NCBI GenBank assembly: GCA_013365365.1
Contig: JABVXU010000547.1
Coordinates: 1 to 35,711 of the forward strand
From: Cruorifilaria tuberocauda
Lineage: Eukaryota > Nematoda > Chromadorea > Rhabditida > Onchocercidae
Direction: 5' to 3'
DNA: 35,711 nt
Each line of letters starts with the position of its first letter. Within the stretch, counting starts at the first letter, position 1. Below, one piece after another: positions 14,584-28,800 of this stretch. Made by a program: the position numbers and the translations under genes. The notes beneath the pieces were generated by a model that searched no databases, was not told the DNA's origin, and saw only the letters and a program-made list of their open reading frames with translations.

Positions 14584-17500
14584 AAAGAAAGGATTTTAAA
14601 TAGCAAAATTTTCACTCAGAATAAATGAGAGCAATTGATGATGGAACGATCTGATTTTGAAGCTTACCAAATTAAACTTTAAAAGCCAAAAAAAAAACTT
14701 TACTGCCTTTTTTTAAAGTAGAAATTGCCTTTCTTTTCGGAAGCTTACATCTATAAATTTCATTTTTAAACAAACATTAATATTAAATGAATAAATTATG
14801 TTAGCATTTTAAAAAAAGTGAGAAAAGCTCAAAATATATTAAAGGAAAATTAGAAAAAATCGATTCGAAATTTTGAAAATTTAACATAAAAAATTGAAAT
14901 ACTAAATTTATTCTCGTTCTTTCATGCTATTTCTTTCTTACCATTTATTCTCTCTGATTTCTTATTAATTTAAAATACCGTTTAATTCCTTAAATGTACA
15001 CACACACGCACGTAGACAGACAGACCGATACGCACACACACGTAGAAAGACTAGAAAGACATCGATACACATGTACGAGCTCGTAGACATACGAGCTCAC
15101 GTATATAAACAGACTGATACACAAAAACCTAGACAGACAAGCTGCTAGCGTACGTAAGCAGACAGACAGACTGATGTACACACGTAAAAAGACTTACCGA
15201 TACACACACACGTACACAAAGAGACAGATTGATACATAAGTAAACAGGCAAACTGATACTCACACACGTAACAGACAGACAGACCGGTACACACACGTAA
15301 TCAAACAAAGTGGTAGCCGTAGACAACAAACCGATACACACGTAGATAAAGAAACTGATACACACACACGTACACATAGACAGACACACAGACTGATACA
15401 CACGTAAGAATCGTGCAGACAAAATAATTGCCAACATTAACTTTTATGGTATTCGTTTTGCATCAATGCGTTGGCGCAAATTTTTCTAAGCAAATGGAAA
15501 TTCGTATTTAATATCTATTGATTTATTCGTTAAAACATTTTTTCCTTTTATTTGTTGGGATATTTTATCGATTTGTTTGTTCGCATATGTCGCATAATGT
15601 CAAGTTTGGATTAGCTTTAGTTTTATATTAGCATGTTGAAATTTCATGGCTAATTAACAATTTGCTTTTCTGTTTGATAAAAAATTTTAACTGTGATTAA
15701 TTTTCAATTTCATTAAATTGATTGTTATAATGATTGCAGCAAAAGAAAATTCAACTTTAAATTTAGAATTAATTTGAATGAAAAATTAATCTTTATATTA
15801 TTGTCAGCTAAATTGCTAGAAATTTTCTGATTTTTTTGTTTTCTGAAAATTCAAATAATTTTGTGAAAAGTCCGTGATATCATTATTTTTTACTAAAAAC
15901 TTACTTCCATCAGATTACTTTGTATTAGAATAAACTGTTAAAGTAGTATATTATTGTTTTTTTTTTTTTGGTTTCAATTTATTAAAAGTAAAGAATATTT
16001 TGGATGTTAATTGTAAAGTATGAACTTTGAGATATTGCTTATCAGGTTTAAATATCACTTATCAAAAAAAGGAAAATGACAGGATACTCCAAATTTTAGT
16101 TGAATTACATTAAATGTGATTATTACCTCAATTGTCACTTGTCACTTTAAGCTCAAACATCATTTAAACACATGATCAGATTTTACAATTTCAATTTATA
16201 GCAATTCAATTTTAAAGCTATCACTATCTGCTGGCAAATCTTTTAAACAAATGTCAATAGAATTATTGCTTCTCAGTAACAAAAGCCGGAAAATAAATTT
16301 ATGAGAACCGGTTTAAGAGCTTAATGATACGTTAACTGTTTGTCATCGTTTGAGTGAATGGTAGGTAGTATTGGTAAAGGTAAAGTGATGAATTGTTTGC
16401 ATAAAATCTCTTCTTATCGAAATTTTATTTATTTCTAATTTTTCAAATTTAATATATTTTATTTATTTCAATTATTTGCACATATATCTAAAGAAAATCT
16501 CAAATGAATTTAATTTTACCTAGCAACATTTATAGTTTTTATAAAAGAAAAAAATAGGTTGGAATTTGAAAGATATATATCAGGTTTAAATATATTTGAT
16601 AGAAAAATTTACTTTTCCACAAAATCATTATGATTTTTATTTCCAATCACTTACGCTATTTACGTGAAAATAATAAATGAGATGGAAGTTATCATAATTT
16701 ACAGTTATTTATAATACCAATTAACTGATTAAATTTTCTTCTTACCTTTTTTCATTCATTTCGTTCACGTGATTACTTTGTTTTTTGAATAACTTACTGT
16801 TAAGCTTATCTTTTTTACGTCCGTTTATTTGCCTATCCGCTTATAATGTACGTCTCATTTTCGGATAAAGAGTAAAATTTACTTCTTATCAACTCTATCC
16901 ATTCCTTTATGACGTTTCACGGCACACACGTCAGAAACACTTCAGAACGAATACTTTAACTTATTCACGTGATAAGTAAGATAGTATTCATTCACTTCCA
17001 TGTAATACAATCAAAAATGTAAATTCGTTTTTTAAAATATCTAAGAAAGGTATTAGATTGAATCTGATAAGAATGAAAAAAGGGAACAACCGACATCGAT
17101 CGGAGCGGAAAGATAATGCGATCCGCGGGAAGTATTAAGAGATTGGCATGTGCTATGAGGTAATCAATTGAGCTAAATTCCCAATTAAACTCCAATCTTT
17201 TGTATCATTTCAAATTGAATGAAAATTTATGCATTTTTCTTAATCATTTAGAATTACATGAAATGAATACGTCACGAAATCATATCTATATATTCTTCTG
17301 TAACGTTACTTAAACAGATCAAGTTTGCGCAGAGTTACGTGAAAACGCTACATGTATCTATTATAGGATTAGATGAATAAATCAAACATGTTCATTTTCA
17401 ATATAAGTTATCATTCTATTTGATATTCGTTGAAAATAAACACTACGTCAAATTGATCCAAATTTTTGTCCTCTTCTATGATACTTTCTTGAATTGAATT

Positions 17501-19814
17501 GAAATATGTTTATGTTATGTTATTATGTCATGAGAGAGTTCTCCTTGATCTCGTTGAAGTGAAATCTAATTATTTCTTGAAATCAGGTCATTGATTTATT
17601 TTGCCGATTTTTTTTTCCTAGTCATAATCCCATTGAATGATCGATCAAATCGAATCGATACGCACTCCTATCTTTCTCATCTTTTCGATTAAATTTTTCT
17701 TCGAAAAGAGTTCAACCATCATATCTTCATTTTTTTGGAAATTCCGGATTTGAAAATTTTGCAACTCTTATTAATACTATTTAAAGTACCGGATTTAATT
17801 TTAGCATGCTTTTTCATGCTGTAACATTAATTTATCTCGGATTATAGATAGATTAAAATAAAATTGATCATGATTTAAATATGATTTCATTTTATTGATT
17901 GAAGTTTCATTTCATTTCTAACTGAAGTACAATTCTTATCAACATTTCCAAAATTGATTCAATGAGGTAAAAGCAAGTTTTTTTTTCTTTTCCTTTCCTC
18001 TACCTGTTCAGGTATTTACCATTCCATTCCTATTCCTATTCCAATCATTTCATTTTTACTTACATTTTCTTTCTTCCAAGAAAAGAAATCAGAAAATCCA
18101 ATCATAAGCGACGATAGCGCCAATCGGCGGTATTTCTGTGGCTCTGATTTTTCTTCCTTTCCGTTTTCTTTGTTACAATCAACGAAATGCAAATGTATAC
18201 ATATGCACATACACAGACAGACACACACATGCACACATACAGATATATTACATAAAATAAAATATCCACATACATAAGAGTGAGAACGGAAGAAGGTACG
18301 ACGGTGGTGCATCATTCATTAGCAACGGACGTGCTCACTTTGACGAGACGAAACGGACCGGAAGGAGGATGGAAAGGCTTTCCGTTTGATTGCCTTCTTC
18401 GGTTCACATCTTTCACAGCTCATTATCATCTAACATGCATCCAATCCTCATGTCATGTGAAACGACGACGCTTTGTTAATGGAATTAATTAATCACATGG
18501 ATATGAGATATTTCGTGAGATAGCACTGAATAACTTCAAAATAAGATTATGACGGATTACTTTGATCAATCAACGCTTTTACTTGTAATTTACAACTTTT
18601 CTTTCTGAAGAAGGAATAAGTAAGACTTTCTGGAAAAGAAGCAAACTGTTTTGAGGGAAAAATAAGCCTTTATAGAGGAGAAGTAAACCTTCATGAAGAA
18701 GTAAGCCTTTCTGAAGCAGAAGTAAGCTTTCTGAAGAAATGAATCTTCCTGAAGAAGTAAGTTTACGTAAACTTTTCACTTAAGTAAGTTTTTTTTTTTT
18801 ACTTTGTTATTTAAACATTTCGTCATACTTTATCATCTGATAATTACAATAATTAATGTTTACAGTGTAAAAGAAATACTTAAATTTCGGATGGAAATGA
18901 GTTAAAAATAGAATTCCAAATGTATATGATATAAATACATTTTCATTCTTCTCTCTCTCTCTCTCTCTCTCTCACTCTCTCTCTTTCTCCTTCTCTCTAT
19001 CCCCATTGTTAATTTATACAATAAATTCAACCTTCCTTCTTAACTTTGAGTGTTAATTGTTGTTGGCAAAATTGAATTTTATCTTTTTTTTTTTCTCTTT
19101 TGAAATATTTCAAGAAATAATTCAACGATAAATAATCAGAAATTTCATTGTCAATGATTAAATCATACATAAAAATAAGTGAATTTTATTATTGTTAATA
19201 AATTTTATCAAATTATTACTACATTTGAATTTTCTCTCTTTCGAAATATTTGTTATCAGAAGTTTTATCACTTATCAGTTTGATAAATGTGTTAAAGTTA
19301 TCATATGTAGTAATCATAACAACACTGTTATTAATCATTTCACGTCGCTCCACTTCTTTAAATCGTTAATATACGATTTGTATAATTTCAGGTCCCAAAA
19401 TTTGGTTTTGGTATAGCGGTATCGAGTGGTCGAGAAAATCCGAATTTCACATCGGGTGATCCGGCAGTGATCGTCAGTGACGTCATTCCAACTGGTCCTG
19501 CTTGGGGACTTGTTCAGTATGTTTTCAATTATTAATTTCTATTAAATTAATTTATTTAACTATGATATTTACCCGCAATTCTGAGATTTATCATACCGAT
19601 CATTGGGATTTAGAAATTAGATAAGATAATTTTTTTTGTGGTATTTACTTATCACACATATAAGTTATTCAATTATATCAAGCTAGATAAAGTAAAATGG
19701 AATTTGAATCTATTACAATTTATTATACCAGTTCATTCTACTTAATGTGTATTTTTTACAATTTAGTATTTCAGTTAGTTCTATTTACTTAGGTGGACTA
19801 TTAATATCTTTCTT

Positions 19815-19857
<43 letters not shown>

Positions 19858-22800
19858 CTAATTTTTTTCGTTTTTTTTAATCAAAAGCGAAAGACAATTC
19901 CATTTTCATTTATTATTTGCCATTCGTGGTAATTGCAATTGCCATGAATGTAGTACGCTTTGCAAAATTATTGAAAATTTCCTACTCAAATTTTCCTATC
20001 ATTTTTTAACTATGTGTTTTTTTCATCATTCAAATAATAAATAATTTGACGAAGTCTTACTTTCGAATTTTAAACTTTAAATTTATCAATAATCATTTTG
20101 TTATTCACTAGTCAGTAGTTAGTTGTAAAAAATAATAAATATCCTCTTTTACTTATATAAAGTTAAGTATTAACTATCAATCATATATTAATTTCGTTTA
20201 TTAAAAATTAAACCGATATAAGGATGGAATCTGTGAATAGCAAAAAAAAGCAATTAATATTTGGCTTCTTGGCTTAATTGTATAGTCTAGCATTCATTGA
20301 TTTTTGAGTATTCTTCAAATTATCTCTCTTTCTACTCTATAATAATCATAAGAATGCAATAGTTTAGCCATTTTTATTCTCTCAAAATCATATTTGAATG
20401 ATTTTTTAATTTTTTTTCTCTTTTTACTATCTTATCAATTTTCTTCGCATTGATATTTATTCCTAGTTATCAGCACGAGAATGATAAAAATTTTTCATCA
20501 AATAAAATCTGATAATCTTTTAAATCTTTTGTTATCTTTTAAATCTTTTGCTATGATTGCGTGTCTATGAAAAATTGGAACGCTGTACGAATTCATGTAT
20601 TTCCAATTCAACTGTTTTTATGCAAATATTTGTTTGACAAATAATTCGGTCATCAATTAAGCATGTCATCTTATTGGTAGAACCATGGAAGAAAATAGGA
20701 TATGAGAGACCCATTAGTCAATCTTTCCTTTAACATTTTTTTCGTTTCTCGTAATTTTGATGGTTTCATTGAATTATTTTAGCAATTTTAAATTTTTACT
20801 AAAAAATATTTGTTGGAAGAAAAAAAAACAAAAAAAAGAAGTAATTAAATACATTTAGAAGTTAACTATTAAATAAAAATGAAATAATTTCAAATTTAGA
20901 ATTTACTTGATAAAAAAATTTTTTATGAAATAGAATCAAATGAATTTATTACTTTGCTAATAAATAAATTATTTGGTTTTTGAAATTTTAAGTAAAAGTA
21001 GAGAAAAAAAAAACACGAGAGTGTAATACTTCCGTTTATAGACAATTTAAATTATGGGATGAGATTATCTGAGAAATCAAAAATAGTCGATGGTTGAATT
21101 GAATTTTTGAACTAAATTAAATTAATGATACTATGAGTGATTCATTCGAGAGATTAATTAATTGTTACAGGGTGAACGATTGTATATTATCGGCAAACGG
21201 TGTGGCACTTGAAAGTGCTGATTATGCGGAAGCAATAAGGATTATGAAAGAATCACAACAACTAAACATGGTTAATCACTTTTTTCATTATTTGACTAAT
21301 GAAAATTATTTTAATTGTAAGGTAAGAAAAATACTTAAAGCAATTCATCGATTATTCTAATCGATAGTTGGAATTTTTCCAAATCAAGGAATATTATCAG
21401 TATTGTCATATTGAGTTATTATCATATTATCAATTGAATATTATCATTAAAAAAACCGTTCATTTGTCTATTATCTTATTTAATTTCTCTTCTTCATTTC
21501 ATCTTATTTCTTTACTTTCCTAAAAAGATAACATTGTTATAATTTTATTGTCTCTTCTTGATTAGAAATTTTTTTAGATTGTAAAACGACGAGTGCCGGT
21601 GCCGCTTATCGAATATGAGCAGCGTACGTTGAAGTTCACCTTATCAAAATCTCGGAAAAAGGAAGGTAATACAGATTGGATTAAGTTTTGCAAATAATAA
21701 GAAGTGAAAATTTTGACTGCTTCATTTGATCGTATTTTGCTTTTAGAGTGGTGATATAAGGTTAGATTTTGAAACTATTTAATCAAACATTTTCATATCG
21801 ATAGTACATATGGTATGTTAACATCAAATTAGGATTTTTAAATTTTCAGGAAATAGTTTTCGATTTATATTTCCCAACCTTTTCGACAGGCAGTTGTCAG
21901 AAATTCAGATTTGTACTAATAGCATCCTTTTTTAGTATACTTCTTAGCTGAAAAATAAATAGGCGAGGAATAATTAGTAATAATCAAATGATTTTTTTCC
22001 TGGTTGAATTTGGTTAGAATCGAGATTTGCACATCATTCTCAAGAAGTAAATGTTGTCTTAAGTTATTTACATTTACTAATATTCCGTTTTATTTTTTAT
22101 GATTTCGTAAGAACGAAGTACATTCATTCTATATATCAATCAGTTTCGATCAAAAATTCAAGTAGAGATAAGACCTATCTTATCTCTAAGAAAACTTCTT
22201 TTTTTCTTTTTGTTTCTTTTTGTCCTTTTTATTGTTTTTTTGGAAGACTCTGTAAAAACAATTTGCTTTTGGAGTCAGTGAAAATTAGTAGCAGTTTTAA
22301 CTTATGTTTACATATCCGATTTATTTATTAATTTTATATGTTAAAATTGTATTACATTTATTTATCTTATCTATCATTTCACCTTTATTTCTTTTTTTTT
22401 TATAATTTACTATATTTTGTTGCGATTTTATTGATTTCTCCATATGTACTATTTTACTGATTTCTGCATTTTTTTTTAAAAAGCTTTTATCCGTTTTATT
22501 TGGTGATAAGTTTTTTTGTTGTTAGTTTATTTGTTTAAACTTTTCTAATAAGGGAATTACTCATTTGAAACCTAAGTTAATTTTTTTCAGACTTTGGCAT
22601 CATCCTTGGTTGTAAATTTTACATCAAAGAAATTACAAATCGTAAGCTAGCTGAAAAGGATCCCGGTTTACGTGAAGGTGATACAGTACTAAGGATAAAT
22701 GGTCAGTCCGTAGATGGCATAACAATTGAGGAAGCAACCAAATGGCTTTCAAAAAGTCGCGAAAAACTTTCTCTTGTTGTTCAAAGGGATGTACGACGAG

Positions 22801-25800
22801 AGAGCAGCAGGTAGATATCAATGTGAAAGTAAAAGATTAACTGTTATTTCTTCTTAATTATAACTATGACATTGGATGATGAAATTACCAAAGCTATTTT
22901 CTAAGCATTTTAATTTAAATTGCTCAGATAATTGACTGGCGAACAATAGTTTTGATGTTTAAACATTTAAATGTTTGAGCTATTTATTAAAATTCAATAC
23001 ATCATTGGGAAGTGATATATATATATATATCACAATAATTATCAATTAGAGTACATATGAGGTTGGTGATAATAACTGTAATAAAAAATTCATTTAATAC
23101 ATAACAGATTCTTCATTCATTCCTGCATCAGTTCCAGTTACTCTTTTAGATAAAAATTATATATTTTCCTTAACATCACTATCTCAATGTCACTGTGAAA
23201 CAGTCACAGAACACAGAATGTACTTTTGATAGGTTCATTTAAATTTAGTGGTTGGAAAACTATTTACAGGTGGCCGAGTCAGAATACAGTTTACGAACGG
23301 TTAGGTTCTGTATCGGGAACACCCCGACATAGTCCATCACCGATGCATAATTTACATCAATCTTTAGCGCCACGATCATCACTTGAATATGTCAATACTT
23401 CAGCAATGTCGAATACAAGGTAGGTTAAGTGGGGCATGGTGTAATGAAAACCAATTAACAATTTTTAAACTTTTCAACAGTTGAAAATTACATTTACCTA
23501 ACGAATGGCATACCTCATTGTTCCATTTTAAGGCTTTTTTTTTCACAATTCCATTATTTATTTTAAAGTGCAAATTAGTCATAAACGTTCCATCACAAAT
23601 AAAATAAACTGGAAATTGAAACACTACATATTGAACCATTTTATTTACTATTTTACTAGCTAATTTATTAAAATAATTTAGCGATTTTTAGATGGCCTCA
23701 AAGTGAACGGCAATCAATTGACTATGGAGATTTTCATCGAAGAAATGGAAGTATTGCAAACAGTCAGAGTAGTCAAGGCGATGGAGGCATTCGAACAATT
23801 CGCTTTCGAAAAATTGGAGGTTCTTCAAAAATTTCTTTTGTTTCAAGACAGGCTTGAATTATCTGTCCAAAGAAGTTTTTTTTTAACAGATATGTTTTCA
23901 AATTGCCTAAATTTAAGCGCCAACAATTTAATTCGAATTTTAACTTCAGGTAGTTTGGGAGTTCGTGTTATCGGTGGAAATCAAGTTGGTATTTTTGTAT
24001 CAGCTGTCCAGGAAGATTCACCTGCTGCAATACATTCCATCAGGTCAGGTGATCGAATTATTTCCGTTAACGAGAAATCGATGATTGGAGTTACTCGAGA
24101 AGAGGTATACATTTGTATGATGGGATTTTAAATGGTCCGAGATAAGAGTGCATAATGAATGATATCAATTCGGAAATTCCTTTCCCAAAAAATTTCACTC
24201 ACTCAAGCAATCCGATCCATCTGTATTTCTTTTCAAATATTTCAGGCTGTTCGTCATTTACTGGCATTACAAGATGATGTAACTATTAAAGTGGAATATG
24301 CAGCAGCGGATTTTGAAAGGATCAGGAATGGACCATTAGGAGATAACTTTTATATAAGGTTTGTCTTGAAATTATATTTCCTTTCATAATCTTTTTCGAT
24401 ATTTCATATTCATAAATTCAGGTACTGAAATAATACTTTTTACTATCAAGTGGTTTTATTGATGAATGAAAACTTTATTTCTTTTTTCTTTGTATTTTCA
24501 TATCTCTAGCTGTTCAAAAAATTATATATATGCATTCTTATACTTATTGTGCAAGTTGCAGAACCCATTTTGCTCATCAGAAATCATCTAATCAATTGGA
24601 ATTATCGTTTCATAACGGTGATATTTTTCATATTACTGATACTCTTTTTGGTGGAACGGTTGGTTTTTGGCAAGCTACACGTGTATATTCTGCTGCTGAA
24701 AATGGAAATTATGTTCAAAACGATAGTAATAAAGGTGTTATACCAAATTCAGAAACGTAAGACATTTACATTTAAAGCTTTTAATTTTTACATCATTAAA
24801 ATTTTCGAAAAGCATTTGTTCTATTATTTAAAAAGAAATTGATTGATTGAGATGATTTATAAATATGAAAACGAATTCAAATCAATTCATAAACTTCGTA
24901 AGCGTTGCACTTGACTAATCGAGTTTGCACAATTTTTATTCTATCAAGTTATACTCTTGAGTGTCAAGGTTTTCGGATGGAAAATTTTTAAATTTTCATG
25001 TTTTTCAGAGCTGAAAAATTGGCAAAGGCAGCTCGTGCTGATACATCAACATTTGGTCGTTCTACTTTCTTCCGTCGAAAACTGAAAGAGCGGAGGACGA
25101 AATCGTTGACAAAGAATGTAGTGGATGATGTAACCTTTGAGAACACCTGTGATATGGCCTTTCCTGCTTATGAGAGAGTCACACTGAGGCATCCACAGTT
25201 CCAGCGGTCAGTTTAGAATCTGAAAATCACATATACTAGATTAATTTAAAATTGAAGTCTTATGCAAAGTTAACTGGAAGTTTTAGAGTCTTATTGCGAT
25301 TGCTATCGACTGTTCGTTCATAAATCTATCTATCGAAATCATAGATGATTGTTGAAAGTTATATTTCAGACCCTTGGTGCTTTTTGGTCCTTTGGCAGAT
25401 GTTGCTCGACAACGGTTGCTGACCAGTTTTGCTCTTCGTTTTGCGAGTGTTATCGATGAAAGTATCGTGCGACTGAGTGCGATTGATGCCGTTATTGCCA
25501 CGAATAAGGTACAAATGAAATAAAATTGAGAATTAAGCATTAAGGCAGTTTCATTTAAATATATTTAAAAGAATTTCAATAGAATAAATCTACGTATCGT
25601 TGTTTCAGCACTGTGTATTAGATGTTAGTCCAGGATCAGTGGAACGTCTCCAGCTTGCGCAGTATGCACCTATTGTTATTTTCATTGATGTTGAAAGTCG
25701 AAGCAGAATACGTGAACTTAGGAGTAAGGCCGGTGCTGTGGCTATTTCATCCAAAAAACTTGTTGAGCAAGCGCATAAAATTAAGAAACATTACTCATAT

Positions 25801-28800
25801 CTTTTGACAGGTATGTTTGAAGTTTAAAATGACTACAATGTGATTACTCATATTTTGGTTATTTTAAATTAAAATTGCAACTAAGTCATTACCTATACCA
25901 AGTGGGTTAAAAAAACCAGTTGCACCATCAAGTGGATTAAATGATCAAAATAACCAATATATGATTATTCATAGAATTAAGGCTTATCTTACAATAAATC
26001 AACCAGAACTTCTCATTTAATGCACTTGATTGATTTAGTTGCGATTTAAATGGCGTATATTCAATGGCAAACAAATTCAAAAATTTTGGGTTGGAGGATT
26101 GTATACTTCCAAGTACCATGTCCTGACTAAATGGATATATTAAATTTGGATCAGATATTAAAGAAATCTTTGAATTTAGCAACATTAGACGCAACGAAAG
26201 AAGATGGATGGTTTGAAGCTTTACTGCAATTAATAGCTCATTTACAAGATCGTCGAGTATGGATGCCGGAATTTCGACCTCTTACCAATTTGAATGATGT
26301 AATACTGTTGCCTATGCATAGCTTCCAAAATCAGAGTGATTCCGATGTAGATTCATTGAAAGGGGTGAATTTTATTTGCTTTCTTTAAACTAAAGGAATT
26401 TTTTGTTTCTCAACGAAGCATTAATATTTCGGATGTGTTTTCGAATATCTCAATATGTTTTGAAACAACTTTATATTTCAAGCTATTACGTTCATTCATG
26501 TGCTTGCATTAGACATTAAAAATTTAGCTTACTTTTTCAGGATTACTCAACCAATGAATATTTCACAAGATCACAGTTACAACTGGAAAATAACGAGTCT
26601 TTCGTGAAGTGAGTCAAATTTTTTTATTAATTTATTAATTATATTCAGTTTAAAAATTTCTCCTCCTTGCCTTTATATGAAATTTGTGATTTTAATCCAA
26701 AGTAATTTATGACTTATAGAAGAATATCCAAAATTTTCAGACCCAACTTCGATCCTCAACTTAGTGCGTGCTATGATGCACAATATCCGAGACCAATTCG
26801 ACCAGTTCAATCACATCCATCAAACTATCCGCCACCACCATCACCATCTATTGCATCTTCTCATGCTGCTGCTGCTGTTGCCACTGCTGGAATGTTAGCA
26901 CCAAAAAGCAATTTCTATCATAACATTCATCCTTGTGAGCCTTTGTCACAATATCCCTCACGTATGCAACTTACATCTTCATCTGTTAACCCTATCTCAC
27001 AACAGGCATCTTTTTATCGTAACTATCACCTTGATATAGCACCTACAGCTATGGTACCATGGGCTACATTACCCCGTCGACATAACAGTCACGATGTGGA
27101 TACTTTTCCAGCAACAACAACAACTGATTCACCTAATTTTATCGTTACTAACAGTTCTAATCGATCCGAAGATCAATCACAGATCTCACTAACAAAGTCT
27201 GCTGTGTCTCAGTTAACTAGTGTACAGCAGCAGTCGCCCAATTTTCAACGACGACAGCGGCAACAAAATGTTATACAACCTGGTTCGCCGCATCACGTAC
27301 GGAATCCTCAAAAGTTACCTGTGAAAGTATCACCTCCGCGATCGCCTATTAATTTTCCGGGATGTCAAATTGGACACGGCGATACTACATCTCCGGTGAT
27401 ATCAACTAGTAACAGTAACAACAATAGTAGTTCAACGACTACAAATGTCATTGCAGACATTAGCAACAACCGTCGGGTCAATCATATTACCTCTGGAACT
27501 GCAAATACCAGTACCACTGTTGCTGTACCAATGCAAGCTGGCTTAAATGATGCAAAACAGGTTTTTTTCTTATTTCTTTTATGACGTTAATGGAAGTGCA
27601 AATTCCCAAAAATTTTATATTGTAAGCAATGAATGAAATATTGAAGACAATGTAATCTGATATAGATTTTGATCGAAAATGTTGATGATTATCCAATTGG
27701 TGGTGATACACGAGAAATTATGAGAAGTCATTTTGAGAATATCGACAATTCATCATCACATAGTACCAATAACTCCATAACTAATGGTCGGGATACAGTA
27801 GCCCATTCGGGACGAATGGGATTGTTTTATGATCATTTGACAAGGTGATTAAAATTCAATTTCTTAAAATATATGGAATAAATTATTAACAATATTTTTA
27901 CAGTTGGTTACAATTTTTAAAACTTGAATTTATTGGAATTTTATAGGCTTTCATAAGTATTTTGCTCATTTGTTAGTAAATTTCAGGGATCGGTGGACTA
28001 ATCATCAAACTGAGAAAAGACAAAATATATCGTCTCAAATTTCACATGGTAATTCACCTTTCCGTACTTCAAACCCTACAGCATCATCGTTGCTGGGTGA
28101 AACTTCGATGGTGATGAGGTATTGAAATGACTTTTATTTCAACTCTGATTTCTATTTTTTAACAATGAACTCTTTCGTTATCTTCTTGTTCCCCTTCTTC
28201 AAAGTTTAGTAATTCATATTATTCACTAAAATATTTCTGACTACATGATCTAAAAACATAAGTCCCCTGAATCATTTAATTCAATTTGAATTTTTGAAGG
28301 GTTCATATGCTTTTTAAATCCAAAAAAATCATAATGAAAAGACATTTAGTGAGAATAATGAGTCAGTGCCTAATATCGATGATGACAGTTCTGTGTTACG
28401 CTCGTCACGTGCATCTCCAACAAATAATTTAAATAGTCCGGCGGATTGTATCGGAGATAATGGTACTAAAAAGAAGACCGACACGAGCACTGATACTAAT
28501 GCTACAGTCATTGAGCATGCTACAGGAATGATAGATATCCGCGGTGGGAGATTGAGTTGCCCGAATACTGGCGTTTCATTGATCATCCCCGAAGGGGCTA
28601 TTGATGAGGGCGTAAGTTTATCTGTTCTGAGTATATTTTAGAGTATAATTTATTGCATTCAGATCGTTCTGAAATGATTTTTCAGAAAACTTGATTAATT
28701 CCAGATTCCTGAACAGTTTTGCATATTTATTAACGGGAAAGAAAACTGATCTCTCTCTCTCTGTCCTAGGTTCAACAAGAAATCTACGTAAAAGTTTGTC

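Larger units (their letters stand above)
12322..19391 (+). other. zoo-1 intron 2, 7.1 kb, repeat- and motif-rich
   Basis: The largest intron. It carries minisatellites at 13139, 13780, 14999 and 18598, CT/GA tracts, a CACGTG/TGACGT motif cluster near 16.7-17.0 kb and a less AT-rich block at 18270-18480. No exon in it is supported by homology. Size and motif content suit an intronic enhancer or internal promoter. Confidence 0.75.

Noticed and set aside
14990..15437. Cys/Val/Ser-rich minus-strand frames resembling a membrane protein
   Set aside because: They translate the GACA/CA minisatellite; composition and periodicity come from the repeat.
18579..18779. Minus-strand Leu-rich repeating frame
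   Set aside because: It is the translation of a short degenerate repeat, not a leucine-rich repeat protein.
23703..24131. 142-codon plus-strand frame across exons 8 and 9
   Set aside because: Only its second part (23950-24104) is in the PDZ3 frame; its first part overlaps exon 8 in the wrong frame and then reads through intron 8.
24549..24842. 97-codon hydrophobic frame
   Set aside because: It is a shifted reading of the SH3 exon; the correct frame matches ZO-1 residue by residue.
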